Positions 46,405 to 57,960 of a stretch of DNA of 64,000 nucleotides are shown here, piece by piece. The position numbers were made by a program, and so were the translations under genes. Source of the stretch: Sipunculus nudus (taxonomy: Eukaryota; Annelida; Sipuncula; Golfingiida; Sipunculidae); assembly GCA_026874595.1 (NCBI GenBank), contig CM049316.1:61825676-61889675 (forward strand), given 5' to 3'. How positions within the stretch are numbered: position 1 is the stretch's first letter; every line of letters begins with the position of its first letter. Under the pieces are notes generated by a model. The model saw only the letters and a program-made list of their open reading frames with translations, was not told the origin of the DNA and did not search any database.

Positions 46405-46535
46405 ATGGAGTCACGTAGGCGCGGTGTCCTGTCTGTTGATGACAAGCTGTCGATCCTTGCAAGGCGTGACCAAGCCAACTGACCTCGCCAGAGAATTCAA
46501 CGTCGAAAGGTCTACGGCAGCCACATTGACGTTTT
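46405..46535 (+). pseudogene. Tigger/pogo transposase N-terminus (CENP-B-type HTH), frameshifted
   Basis: An ATG at 46405 reads 'MESRRRGVLSVDDKLSILAR' and then stops at TGA 46480. Shifting one frame near 46465 continues it as 'GVTKPTDLAREFNVERSTAA'. Together these match the CENP-B/Tigger N-terminal helix-turn-helix pattern (R.R..LS...K..I+......K..DLAREF.V..ST...). Only this DNA-binding start survives; the DDE catalytic domain is absent and sequence after 46535 is unrelated. A Tigger-like terminus lies 0.4 kb downstream, ending at 47027. Confidence 0.75.
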
Positions 46536-46914
46536 GTTTGATTTATTCGAAATAAAACGGTGTACATAAACTAGTTAACTTGTGCATTTAACCGATATTC
46601 TCGCTTTTCAATTAAATAAAAATACAGTACACATATAAAGGTTCCCGTATTAACCTGTCTGCCGAGAGATGGCAGCTCTTTCGAAGTCATGGCAGGTCAT
46701 TCCAATTATCATGGCAGCCTCGCGTGACATGAAGTAGGTACGATACCGATTGTTTCCAGCGCAGGGCTGTTCACCAATAATTATATTATTATATAATAAT
46801 GTGTTCTATATGATAAATTTATTAAATCGATCTAAAATGTTATAATATATTGTCACACGTTAATCAGGGGCTAGCTTAATCAATTTGGGTCGGCCAGTAT
46901 CTGGTAATGTCCCG

Positions 46915-47027
46915 AACTCGGCGGTAGGCCCAGTCACGGTGATTCCAAGAGCAATTTCATGCGAACGAGCGTTCATCCGAACAAAAAGCTTGTCTCCCGA
47001 GAATTTCGGATAAACGACGCACCACTG
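46915..47027 (-). repeat. Tigger/pogo-like terminus
   Basis: On the minus strand it begins 'cagtggtgcgtcgttt' followed by 'atccgaaattctcgg' and 'gttcggatgaacg'. CAG ends with 'tccg.a' words suit Tigger elements. Together with the transposase start at 46405 it may be the right end of the same dead element, internally deleted. Confidence 0.4.
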
Positions 47028-49078
47028 AATTCACGATTTACGAATAAATGTGATAAAATTAATTATTCTATGTTCCCAATAAGTCACCATTGTTCTTCTT
47101 GATAAGAAAAATAAACTCTGACGGTGACCCCTGACCTCTAAACTAGTTAAAACATCAGGCTTGCGAGAATCTGAGTTCAAAATGAAGGTCGTCAACTTGT
47201 ATTCAAAATTATATATATTTTAAGGAAAATTGATTAAAATTAATTCGATAGATGACATTTTGCTACAAAACTTCTACTAGTTGACATAGAAACGACAATT
47301 AAAAGATAAATAAAATAATGGAAAATAAAGCAAAAAATATATATAAATCATTTTGTATTTTTATCATTCAGTAAGTACCTTTCGTCGCCGTGTTTAATAA
47401 TCAAACAGACAAAAACTCGCATAATTCAACGGATATTCAATTATGGTTTCGTAATAACGTGGACCTCATTTTGCATTTGATGATCCATTGGTCTACTTAT
47501 AACGCTTTTATATTAAATGGTTAATTATGTTGCCCGTTGAAATTACTTGAATTACAAGCGTGGGCGGCCGCCGGGCGAAGAACATAGTCAATCGAATTCA
47601 CGAAATTAAGAAGCAAAAACTTTAATTGCAGAAATAGAAAGAAGCAGAAATTACCCGGGAAAACTAATTGAACACGGAGCAAGTAAGGCCATATAAAAGA
47701 ATAAATTGTTCTGCGTATAACCTGGGGCTAGAAAAATACAGAGCGATGTACATAATTTCTTAAGGTGAAAATCTGAATTTACTAGGGATTTTGAAAATTG
47801 GCATAAAAGATCAAAAACTGAGGTTTTGAAATGATGCATATGAAAAATTTCTGCGATACAACAATTAGCAAATAAATTGACCTCACGAAATGTAATATAG
47901 GTGTGATTCCGCAAAGCCTTTAAATTGGCATGACTTTAACAAAACTCCTGTTCCTGTAACAACAAATAATTAAACAAATTTGACCTTTTCTCTTCCGGAG
48001 AATTCACATAAATATGATATTCCAGGAAACTTAAATTAAAGTCAATAATTTGTAAATAAATGTATATTACTTGATGATTTAGTATCTGATATATTGTGCA
48101 ACAGCAAGTTCAGTTGCTAGAATATAAAGGTTGCAATCTTAGATTTATCTTCATTTATAAATAAATAACATGCAGGGGGTCGGAGCCTACTGTACACACT
48201 TTTTAATGTTAAATATTATGCATGTTAGCAGGAGACGATGATAAAATAAAATAAAAATGTTGCATGTATTTTGCCTGATTTTGTAATGGTCGATGTAGCG
48301 GTTTTTTTTTCAAATAGCCGGCAACAAGAGGTAAACGATGGACGCTGTGTCATCGCATAGTTTAACAGAATTTACTAAATAATGCACGTTCTTCATCAAT
48401 AGGTCAATAAAGTGTTTCTCAAGGTAAATGCAGTAAGCTGTTTCGGAAAGCTGTACGGATCGTGGGACTGATTCAACAAAAGCACCGAAAGAGTGCATAA
48501 TACGCCCGTCGTATGTCTTGTGACATCATTCAATGTGCTCGGTCATCAAAGCGCCACCAACGTCTGCATGATGACCTCTAATCTCATTAAATATTCATGC
48601 ATTTTTTCCGATAATCGAACTCGGGAGAGATATTCAACTGGTTAAAAGTTAAAGAGAGCTTTGTGAAAATCTGTCAAATTCCTGGTAGGTTATCGAGGCG
48701 ACACTGAAGTTAACGGGCGAACGGACGGAAGTCACTTCAGGCTACGCGACTTTGGAGTACGTCATGAAATTTTTTCCATACAACATTAAAACATTGTCTC
48801 CTGGACACATCAAGTTTAAGCTACGTAATAAAACCATCTCCAAGCTATACCACAAGACTGTCGTTGGACTACGTCACGTGTCAATTCAAAAGGATGTCTT
48901 ATGGTTGAATGAAAATATCCTTATAAAGATGGGTGTCACAAGTTGTCTTGACGATACGTCGTCATAGTATTGCCTCTAGGATACATTAAAAGGTTTCTCT
49001 TTGTCACGTCACAGCGTGGCCCTTAAGGTATGTACTGTATATTGTTCCATGTTTCTATACAGTATGGCACCAGTATCT
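47028..49078. other. AT-rich stretch, nothing recognised
   Basis: Short open frames only. At 48700-48960 'ctacg.cac/ctacgtca' words recur irregularly. Confidence 0.4.
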
Positions 49079-49282
49079 CGTATCATACGTTATCACACAT
49101 CATGCCTTATCTGGTATTGTACCTTATCTCGTATTTTACGATATTTCGTATTATGCCCTTTCTCGTATTATTCGTTATCTTGTATTATGCGTAATTCTGT
49201 ATTATACTTTATCGCGCATCAAACGTTATCTCGTATTTTACTTTATCTTGTATTATACGTTATCTTGAATTATACAGTAGCA
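49079..49282 (+). repeat. 17-bp minisatellite, exactly 12 units
   Basis: Twelve consecutive 17-mers without a single insertion or deletion (204 bp). The consensus is close to 'cgtattatacgttatct'; units 5 to 8 and 10 to 11 differ at one to five positions. Because 17 is not a multiple of three, the long open frame here is a by-product. Confidence 0.95.
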
Positions 49283-50089
49283 TGTAGTCTGAAGCTATGT
49301 CTGCTTCAAAACAACGTCACAATACAGTCTCCAGTATAAAACAATGATTTTTTTCCGTGCTGTATTACGAGAGTTTCACCAGCCAGAGAGAACAGTGAAT
49401 ATATAATTGAGGTAAATGGTGTGTCTGCGTGCATGACAGACAAAACCTCTCACTGTATCATCGTCAGACTGAGCTGCTAGACCAGAATGCACTAGCGATT
49501 TGTCACATTATCAAATCATTCTGTTCGGTTCACACGTACATTATCACCAGCAATATAACCTCTAGCATAAAGAGTTACACAGAGTTATAAATATACAACA
49601 TATAATGAAAAATACTTTTCAAGCATTCCGTGCATTCAGCTTAAATAAATATAGCTAAAATATAAAATAGAACTTTAGGTAACGTCAGTACAAGGCTTTA
49701 GTGGATCACTGGGCATATGGTTATTGCAATGGTTATATTTTCCTAAAGACTGAAAGTAATTCTATGACATTTTACAGCAGTTATGTAAAATTGTTTGGGA
49801 AGCTTCCGTCAGGTAAGGTGAGTCCAGAGTGTGTTTTGGACAAAATTAGCTTGGCCCGGTCAGAGTGGTCTTTTCTTGCAGTAGAAGGCCCTTGTCGTGG
49901 TCTTGGCAGTATGACATCAGTCTAAAAAATCAGCTGACTAAAATTCCAGGGAGGTCAATAAATATTCTCCTCGTAAACTTGAAATTAGGTCACTGCGACC
50001 TATATCCTCCGAGCTATGGGGCTTGATAGTACCAAACAGGATAATTTAAAATTTGATACAAAACCCCCAGTATGTTTATCAATGAGTTC
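49283..50089. other. Unassigned stretch leading into the 50-53 kb repeat complex
   Basis: No supported gene. The text around 49990-50080 already has the style of the complex that follows. Confidence 0.35.
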
Positions 50090-50445
50090 CCAAAAACTCG
50101 TGGCGCCACCTGTATTTTTCTTATTTTTTTTTTTACAATTTCATTTTCTGTTTCTTTTTAGACTGTCCCGACACCTGGTGTGTTTATTGATTATCACTTA
50201 TGACTTATGGTATTCAGTGTCTCAATACTGGTGGCGCTACCTGTATTTTTTTTTCTATTCTTGTCGCATTTTTCTTTTTTTGAGACTGCCAATTTATATT
50301 GATACTCTCATATTTGCAACTGTGGTTTCATCTAGTGTTCTGAAACTGGCATTTTTAGGGCCTCCCTTAAATAAGCGGACGTCTATGGAAATCGCCCTAC
50401 CCGTCCGTGTTTCCTTCTGTGCGTCTTTCTTCACTTCGTCAAAAT
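50090..50445 (+). repeat. Repeat complex, 'tggcgccacctgt' part
   Basis: 'gtggcgccacctgtattttt' at 50099 and 'gtggcgctacctgtattttt' at 50231 begin two T-rich units about 132 bp apart; the same word returns at 51954. The word is itself a near-palindrome (ggcgcc). Confidence 0.75.
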
Positions 50446-51420
50446 TGTTTCCGGATGATACCTCCAGTTTGGATTGACATATTCATATCACATTTGACTC
50501 ATAAAGCCCAACGTTCAAACAAGAGTCCTATCGATCTTGGGGTCATGAAACCTAAGGTCAAAGTCACAGGACCCACATATTTAGAAAGATTGTTGATGCA
50601 TTTTAAGTCAAACTTTTTATCCCAAACTATCCATCTTGCACATATGGCTGACATGCTTGTAGGGGAAGATTCTGATTGATTTTTGGGACACAAGATCAAG
50701 GTCACAGGGGCCATCTGTCCACATACTTGTTTCCATATGATATCTCCAGTTTGGATTGACGTATTGCTTTAAACAGTTGACTGAAATATGACCCCAATCA
50801 AGAAGAACCCCTTTGATTTTAGGGTCATGAAGGTAAAGGTCAAGGTCACATGCCCCACTTCTTGAAAAAGATGGAAGATGCATTTTACACAAACCTTGTT
50901 CATTCCAAACCTTACATGTTCCAGATATTGCTCATCTGTTAATAATACAAAAATCATAGTAAAAGAAACTTATGGATTTCGGGGTTACAGGGACCCTATA
51001 CTCCTGCCATCTTGCGCATATATGTCACCTGCTAATAGGGGAAGAACCTTATCGATTTTGGGGTTTGAAGGTCAAAGTCAAAGGTGCAATCAGTCCACGT
51101 ATTTGTTTCCAGAGGATAACTCCACTTTGGATTGAATTATTGCTTTTATATTTGCTTTATATCAGCACACCTCTAAAGCAAGAACTCTTTTATTTTGGGG
51201 TCATTAGGTCAACCGTCATTATCACAGGACCAATTTCTTTGAGAAAAATATTAAGCCAAGATTTCATCCCAACCCTTCCATCTTCTACATGTGGCCCACC
51301 TGCCAATAGAAGAGGATTCTTTTTTATATTTGGGTCACAAGGTTAAGGTTACAAGGCCCAATCTTTCACAAATTAGTTATGGATGATAACTCTAGTTTGA
51401 ATAGACAGATAGGCTTCAAA
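50446..51420 (+). repeat. Degenerate tandem array headed by 'gtttccggatgata'
   Basis: Unit heads with 'gga.gata.ctccagtttggattgac'-like sequence occur near 50450, 50730, 51107 and 51383, so spacings are about 280, 377 and 276 bp. Inside the units 'ggggtcatgaa', 'aaggtcaaggtcac' and 'gatgcatttta' recur. Open frames in this block repeat the same peptides and are not genes. Known style of marine invertebrate repeats. Confidence 0.8.
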
Positions 51421-51513
51421 CCTGATCATAGGACCCGCATTTTTTAAAAGCTCATAAAATATTCTTATAGGCAAATTCAGCTGAGCGTCGAGACCCAAGG
51501 TTCCCTATTTTGA

Positions 51514-52945
51514 GCGAACCTGTGAGCTTATGCGATGGTTCGGCGTCGTCCGTCCGCCGTCCAAGGTTGGCTGTCCGCCGTCCACGGCTGTAAGACAGAA
51601 ACCGTTGGAGCTTCAGCTCCAAATTACATGTAAGAATTAGTCACATGTGTAACTTGATGCCCTAGAGCTTATTATTGAGCATTAATTTAGATTTTATAGA
51701 GAAAAGGCTTAAAAACCTTTAAAAATCTTCTTCTCTTAAACTGTCCAGTCAAATTGTCCAATATTTCATGTAAATGTTCCTTGGAACAATCTCTCTCAAG
51801 TTTGTTCGAATGGTTCCAGTTCGGTGATTTTTGACAGAGTTACAGGAAGTTGAACTAAGTCATTTGTATGCTAAAATTCAATCTCAGAAATGTCTCATCA
51901 AATTTATGTTAATGTTGGTCACTTGAGTCATTTCTGAAATTAAGGTATTGGTGGCGCCACCTGCATTGGTCTTTTTGTACGGGGGTCAACGGGGTCAACG
52001 ATGCCAGAAGCATACAGAGGGCTACAAAAAAATTTCTTCTCTGAAAGCGTAAAGCCAAATTGTTTAATTTTGCACAGAAATGCTCCTAGGGTAGTGCTTT
52101 CTTAAATTTGTTCAAATGGTCTTTGTTAAATGACTTTTGGCCGAGTTATAGGAAGCTGAATATAGTCAAATGTTATAGCAGCCCAATTCTGCTGAGTGGC
52201 TACATCTTCTTCTCGAAAACCACTGGGTCAAATTGTTTAATCTCACACATGAATGATCCTTAGATGTTGATAATTCAAATTTGTTCAAATGGTTTTGATT
52301 CAGTGATTTTCTTAGGTTTTATATAAGAAAAGTTAAAAAGATAAAAAAAAATCTTCTTCTCCGAAACTTTCCAGCCACATCGTCTAGACGTCTCGACACA
52401 TCGTCTAGACGCAAAATGCCCAGATTAGAACTATTGGAACTATTTCTTTCACATGTTTAAAATAACTCGGTTTGCATCTAAGCGAATCTGTGAGCTTATG
52501 CAATGGGGTTGCGTCGTCCGTCGTTCGTCGTGCGTCATAGCTATCTCAAAAAGGGCTGGAGCTAGCATCATCAAATTTTTTGCAAGAAATTAGTCATCTA
52601 AAAAATTTTATTGGATTTTGCTTATTTCTGGGCTAACTGCATTTTCTTAGATTTTAAAGGGAAGAAGCTGAAAAAACATTTAAAAATGTTCTTCTTTGAA
52701 ACCATGCTGCCAAATTGTCCGTTCATCTGTCCCAATAATCCTCCCTGGCAGAAAGAACATATCCAGATATCCTGACTGATACATCCCAGCTTTAAAATGT
52801 CCTAGTCAGAACTTGCAGGTCCAAAAACTCCATTTTGCTGAAATCATAATGACAAAGGTTGATATGCAGGACATAAGAGGATCAATATTAAATTTTAAAA
52901 AATAAACCTCCATTCATACTCCCAAACTTTGCACAGGTTCGCATT
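51514..52945 (+). repeat. Degenerate tandem array with 'gtgagcttatgc' heads
   Basis: Two larger heads, 'gcgaacctgtgagcttatgc' (51517) and 'gcgaatctgtgagcttatgc' (52482), each lead into 'gtcgtccgtc' repeats. Between them about four units of 170-200 bp start with 'cttcttct..(g/a)aaac' (51726, 52036, 52203, 52355) and contain 'tttgttcaaatggtt'. Near 52932 'gcacaggttcgcatta' is the inverse of the head, hinting at terminal inverted repeats around the array. Confidence 0.75.
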
Positions 52946-55179
52946 AGGCATGTAGGCCTTGTTTTATCATAGTCTCAGTCTTGATGGTTTCAACTGGTCT
53001 TAGATTAGACTGGAACCCATCGCCATTCGACTGAGAGCAAAGCAATAGCTCGGGGTACGAGTCTAATCTTAGATCTCAGTTTTCCAATTAGAGACTCGTA
53101 GGGGAATTTGTGATTTTGTGGTCAACAACAGTTGTCCTCAGATAGGATCCTAACCAATTATTACAAGACCGGTTTTAAAGACCGTATTAAAAAGATGACT
53201 ATGGAAAACAGGCGTTTGTAGTAGAGAGTTTTTGTTCCTCGATTTTCCCCCAACCCTATGAAACCAGACGGGTAATATTTCGGGTGCTATGTCGGCTGGA
53301 AGACCACGAGAGCGAAAAGTTCTCGTTTCAAAACCCATGAGAGCCAAAAAGGCTATAGGTAAAACACATTAAAAACTCAATGAAATCTCAGAAATTCACT
53401 CCACAGACCCAACGACAGTGGACAATTAATCCTAACCATGTACATATAAATCCTGAAATCGAGAACGATTAATAATAAATTCTTATTGAGTGGTTACCGG
53501 CAGCGTCATTACCATTCAACAGACGGTGTAGCCAACAGGCCATGAACATATCTATTGAATAAAGTACCTTTCTCCACAATATCGCTGGAGTCAATGTATT
53601 AAAATACATCCCACGAAGGGAAACCTATCGGTTTTTGGCATTGATTAGGAAATATTTTCTGTACGGTTTGTTCTACAAGGGAGAACATTAAGTGCAATAT
53701 TTTTAAAGTACTATATTCAAATTTTTTTTAATGTATACCTTGCAACTTTCTAGACGTTTCCACCTGTACTGACAGCGTAGGATTTCGTCTTTAAGTTACC
53801 TGACGATGCATTTTATCATTATATTATGGTACAAAGTAACCTCATCATCCTATCAACTTCTGTCAAAATGTGTCCATGACTTTGTCACTTCATTTAGTAC
53901 ATAGTTTCACTCAAATTCTTTGCAAGCTGTGGTGGTGGTTTCTTATATATAATGAAGGAGTGCCTGGGTGATTTACTGATAGGTAATTTTTCAAAATTAA
54001 ATTGTTTTTGTACATAAACATCGCCCGAAACCGATAGGCCCCCATGGTGTAGGACTGATGATATATACTGTCGGATTGTATGGGCTCAGCAACATCCATG
54101 GCATATATGTATATGTAAGCTTAATAACTCAAATTGAACCCTAATTAGATTTTAAATCTCTTATGACAAGCTTATGAATCCTTTCTCATTTAATTTTTCT
54201 CGGCATTAATTATAAAAGTGGCTGTACAAATCTGCCATCCTTTAACCAGTAGAAAAGATCAACAAACTTGACATATTTAACGACAAACCTAAGCACCAGG
54301 AATTCAAAGAATCAGAAAGGTATGAAGCATAATGAAGCATCATTTTCATCTTCATGAAACAAGCAGTTTTCAGCGGAATTCAACCAGTAGAAATAAATAA
54401 AATATAGATAATTACATTGACTTAATTGAACCTGACAACCCACGTGCAACGTTCTCACGAGACGTCCATTAATCTATTAGTGCCATGGAGACGACATTCC
54501 TACACTTACAGCGGGACATTGTGTCTTGTGGGGCATATACTCTAAACTCTTAACGTTGTGGGTGTAAATGGCATTGTCTATATTTATTTCCATTTTATTC
54601 CATACAAGAATACTGCAAGTTGAAAGGTGTATCAGCGTTTTATTGTATTACATAATTAATAATGCCCTAATTATATTAAGATGAGCTAAACTGAATACAT
54701 TCTCCCCGACTCTGGGAATCGGCGGCCGGTTTAAGAGGGGTCGTCCTATAATCCGTGTGATACATGTTTTATCCTTTCGTTACTTAAGGCCCTTCCATAT
54801 ACCACCTACGATTATGTTTTTTGTACGATTGAACAGGGGATACGACAGAATAACTGACGTAGGTTTGATAGCGGAGAATTTGAAATATGCATAGTAGCGT
54901 TCACATATTTAACTGGAACTTACCGAGTTGGGAAATAGATCAAAGTTGTTGAAGTAAAACTGAAAGATGTTCCCACGACAATTGTACAACAGAAATAACG
55001 GTTTCTTAAACATTTGCAATCATATATGCATTATCTCACGATTGTAAGTTCATTTTGGCTGAATACAAAAGTTTCCTAACACAACTATTCCGGCACATGG
55101 ACTTACTCCCTCCAATTCACCTGTTTTGCACGTTGTTATTGCCCTGAGTGAGCAAACCTAGTCCACGTGTGTCTGTTTA
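52946..55179. other. Unassigned stretch
   Basis: 'cttagatt' words in both orientations around 52990-53090 may form a hairpin. No gene supported. Confidence 0.4.
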
Positions 55180-55385
55180 TCATAACAAGATTGTACGACC
55201 AGAGGTCCGATCTTGCGCATGCACCCAAACAGGGAAAAGTTACATGACAGGAGAAACAGAAGAAACATTGGTTTGAAGCATACAACATCTTGATTTGAGA
55301 TGTCGAGAGGAACGGCCGCTAGGTGGCATGTGCGCTGTCTTTTTTTAAACACTGAACGCGCTCGGTGCAAGCTTTTCTTCATGTA
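55180..55385 (+). repeat. Dispersed repeat family F, copy 1
   Basis: Shares 'agaggtccgatcttgcgca', 'aggtggc.tg.gcgct' and 'cgcgc..ggtgca' with the reverse copy at 60035-60205; these blocks lie in the same order and spacing over about 200 bp. Confidence 0.8.
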
Positions 55386-55471
55386 TTTGCGAGATGTATA
55401 GGGGGATTCGAACTCTATTTAAGTTTAGGTTATTATAGGACAGGTATTTTATGTATTTCCGTATCATTATT

Positions 55472-55475
<4 letters not shown>

Positions 55476-55523
<48 letters not shown>
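55476..55523. repeat. (TA)n microsatellite, left of the ribozyme segment
   Basis: Pure TA tract of about 48 bp. Confidence 0.97.
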
Positions 55524-55527
<4 letters not shown>

Positions 55528-55654
55528 AAAGTCTCGTAAAGTCTCGGCTTTTCAAACCACGCCGTTAGCTTCATTCTAACCACATTCACCTGATGATCGG
55601 GTCGCATCCCGTGAAACAGACTGTTGTGAATAAACAGTGTTGTTTTTCTTCAGA

Positions 55655-55657
<3 letters not shown>
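55524..55657 (+). mobile_element. Penelope-like element terminal fragment
   Basis: About 134 bp of non-repetitive sequence lie between two TA tracts and contain the hammerhead motif at 55584-55631. Penelope-like retroelements carry hammerhead ribozymes in their terminal repeats, often insert in AT-rich DNA, and end 5'-truncated. No reverse transcriptase or GIY-YIG coding sequence is in the window, so this is a terminal fragment or a solo repeat. The assignment rests on the ribozyme and context. Confidence 0.55.
55584..55631 (+). ncRNA. Hammerhead ribozyme motif (type I)
   Basis: All three helices can be drawn. Helix I: 'attcac' (55584-55589) pairs with 'gtgaat' (55626-55631), six pairs. The core 'ctgatga' is at 55590-55596. 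Helix II: 'cggg' (55598-55601) pairs with 'cccg' (55608-55611) around a six-base loop. The second core 'gaaa' is at 55613-55616. Helix III is very short: 'ac' (55616-55617) with 'gt' (55623-55624) and a five-base loop. The cleavage triplet is GUU, so the cut would follow U55625. A U-U pair (55597/55612) stands where helix II usually begins with G-C and could weaken activity. The two-pair helix III is typical of Penelope-like and retrozyme hammerheads. Confidence 0.8.

Positions 55658-55694
<37 letters not shown>
55658..55694. repeat. (TA)n microsatellite, right of the ribozyme segment
   Basis: TA tract directly after 'cttcagagtttta'. Confidence 0.97.
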
Positions 55695-55695
<1 letters not shown>

Positions 55696-56389
55696 AGTTT
55701 TAACTGACAAGCCGATTAAACTTATAATACAGAATGCCATGTTAGATATTTTGATCCGCTGGATTGTCGTGCGAATATGGATTTTATTGCCTAACTTTAT
55801 CTTCGCCTACTTTTTAATTAAATACTAGCTATGCGAATTCTTGTTGCAAAGCTTATATATTGTTTTATTAACCTGCTCTTGGACATCCTGGCAAATTGGC
55901 CATCCCGCAAGTGCAACTAAAAGCATGGTAACCTAACAGAACTTTAGTCTTTCTACGTTTAATCGTTGCACATTTTATTCGTATGTAAAATGTGCACTTT
56001 GCTTATTTTTTATCTGAAGATGAAATAAAGTTTGTTATCAATTTAACATTTTGAAAATGAGTTTTAAATATAAAGATAGATATCTATAGCTGGTAAATAA
56101 ACATCTATATCTGTGATATCTTTCTTAGTTTTCAACGCATAAGGCATTCCTGTTGTGTGTGCTCCTAAATATTTTACAATCAAAAACCATGTTTCATTCA
56201 ATACAAGGTGTTTCCATACACGAAACTACGCCGCATACTCATGTAGAATTGAGTTTCTCTAAAAATATTCTGCCAGATTAACATTTATATTCTTGTGAGA
56301 CAGACAATAGGACTTTCATCCGTACCAGTTTCATGTTACCTATGTTCTCAGTATTTCTATCAAAGATAACTCGTCTTCCACCATACCAA
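55695..56389. other. AT-rich stretch, nothing recognised
   Basis: No supported feature. Confidence 0.4.
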
Positions 56390-57521
56390 GTTATGGTGTT
56401 ATGGACGTTCGAAGAAAGGGGATTACAAAAGCAGGGCAGTATTCATTTATTATCTGACCTTTCATGACAGCTTGAACAACTGCTGTGGCATCGGCAATGC
56501 ACATAGTTTACCATTTCTCTTCTATGCGTGATGCAGTTGAACCAGATTTACCTAAGGACTCGATGCTGTACTCTTTAGTAACTTGGACAAAGGTATTCGT
56601 GTCACTTGGAATAAGAAGGAGACCAATCGGATGAGAAGAGGTACATTAGGATAACCTGTTTCTATGTATTGTCTCACTAGTTTTCTGAACTACAGGCAAT
56701 CTTGCCAATATTTGTCGATCTTCTCTCAACGCGTCTCCTTGCACATACTGAAGGTCCTTAGCTTAAATTTGTCCATTGGACCCTAAATGGATTTCTCTCC
56801 TGTAGGTACAACTGATCTCTTTTTTCCTATCGCTGCTAAAGTGAAGCTAATCAAGTGAACTCTCCTCCTGCTAAATAGAACTGACGCGACATCGTGCGGT
56901 CTGTCCTAGGTTTTGGAAACAAATAACATGGAACTCTCCTCCGAAGAATCTTGTTACTTCTTTAAATACACTTGTCACATAAGCCCGTCTCGTATTGAGA
57001 CCTTTCTACAGGGGGCATGAACGGCACTTTAGAAAAATTGTTTCCAAGGTTTATTGGAACAATGCTGAAAGGTGAGATCATAACAGGCCCTTATGTTGGT
57101 CTAATTGTTCTCTACACCATATGACATTGCTAGTTTCTAGTGCTAATTTAGCGTATTATCGCTCGTCCGGGAATAATGACTAGCTCCAAAGTTGTTGGAT
57201 TCAAGAGAACTGTCTTTATATACTTTGCGACAGCATGGAGTGAGGCAAAACAAACAATCAAGCCTAAAGCTCACCAACTGTTAATAGGTGGCCTTTCCCT
57301 GTTGAAGACTGCAGCTTCAATGCCTTCTCGTACAAGTCAGGACCAAGAGTCATTACTCTTTTGAGAAGAGGACCGGGAGCAAAAGCTGATATGACTTTTG
57401 CAAGACACAACTGTGTAGAGTGATTAGTCTGTTGGTTTATGGCTCTTAATAACGTGGCAATAAATGCATTTTGAATCTGTAGCTGTTGTGACTTGAAAGC
57501 CTTAGTTAAAACCCGCTGCGG
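56390..57521 (-). pseudogene. Decayed coding sequence, possibly of a repeat-borne invertebrate protein family
   Basis: Minus-strand frames follow one another with shifts. 57521-57264 is open for 85 codons without ATG at its head ('ISAFAPGPLLKRVMTLGPD'). About 57275-57149 reads 'SLHAVAKYIKTVLLNPTT'. A part near 56780 has 'QERNPF', 56740-56660 has 'ALREDRQILARLPVVQK', and 56590-56400 has 'TFVQVTKEYSIESLGKSG', a stop, then 'CIADATAVVQAVMKGQI'. The order NPF..., REDR..LAR..., TK..., DA.AVVQ recalls an uncharacterised protein family I associate with repeats in molluscs and corals (ERNPF; DR.LF.R; TNK; DGMA.+Q). Stops and shifts show it is dead. The family link is tentative. Confidence 0.35.
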
Positions 57522-57960
57522 TCACCGCACACCGTATTTCACCGTTCGGTTTTGAAACCGCAGGAATACTTATGTGGCCGACGTACGGGAACGACAAGGT
57601 GTCGTCCTCATTCTAACGGCATTCGCACTGTAATGCATGTGAGCTAAACTTACGGAAGCCGCAAAGACCCCTTCCGACATCCGCAGGTACACCATACGTC
57701 TCTCGGGTGACGAAGTAGACATAAAAAAAATAGTACGGGCATCCTATGACATCCGTAAGTCTACTGTATGGTACCCGTGGCTGCCTGAATCGCGGCCACT
57801 GCATCAACTTAAGCGCTTGCGCTAATGTCATTAACGGTCGTTGCGGAGTCCCTGCAGCCTTAGGGGAAAACACATGGTTGCCGTACGCCAACCACACGGT
57901 ATAGCCCAAAACACCCGCCCACCGGAGACCGTATCCCAGTTGTGACCTAGGCTTTATTAG
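57500..57960. repeat. CpG-rich block with 'tacgg/ccgta' words
   Basis: GC- and CpG-rich sequence with many 'ccgtac', 'tacgg', 'gtaccc' and 'gacatccg' words in both orientations ('gacatccgcagg' and 'gacatccgtaag' as direct copies). A 98-codon minus frame (57613-57909) is open but repetitive. Best read as an inserted non-autonomous element abutting the decayed coding region. Confidence 0.4.

Noticed and set aside
49001-49339. Plus-strand frame of 112 codons with repeated Tyr-Leu peptides
   Set aside because: It is a reading of the 17-bp minisatellite, whose unit length is not a multiple of three.
50016-50477. Plus-strand frame of 153 codons with hydrophobic runs
   Set aside because: It lies in the degenerate repeat complex; the Phe/Leu runs come from T-rich repeat units.
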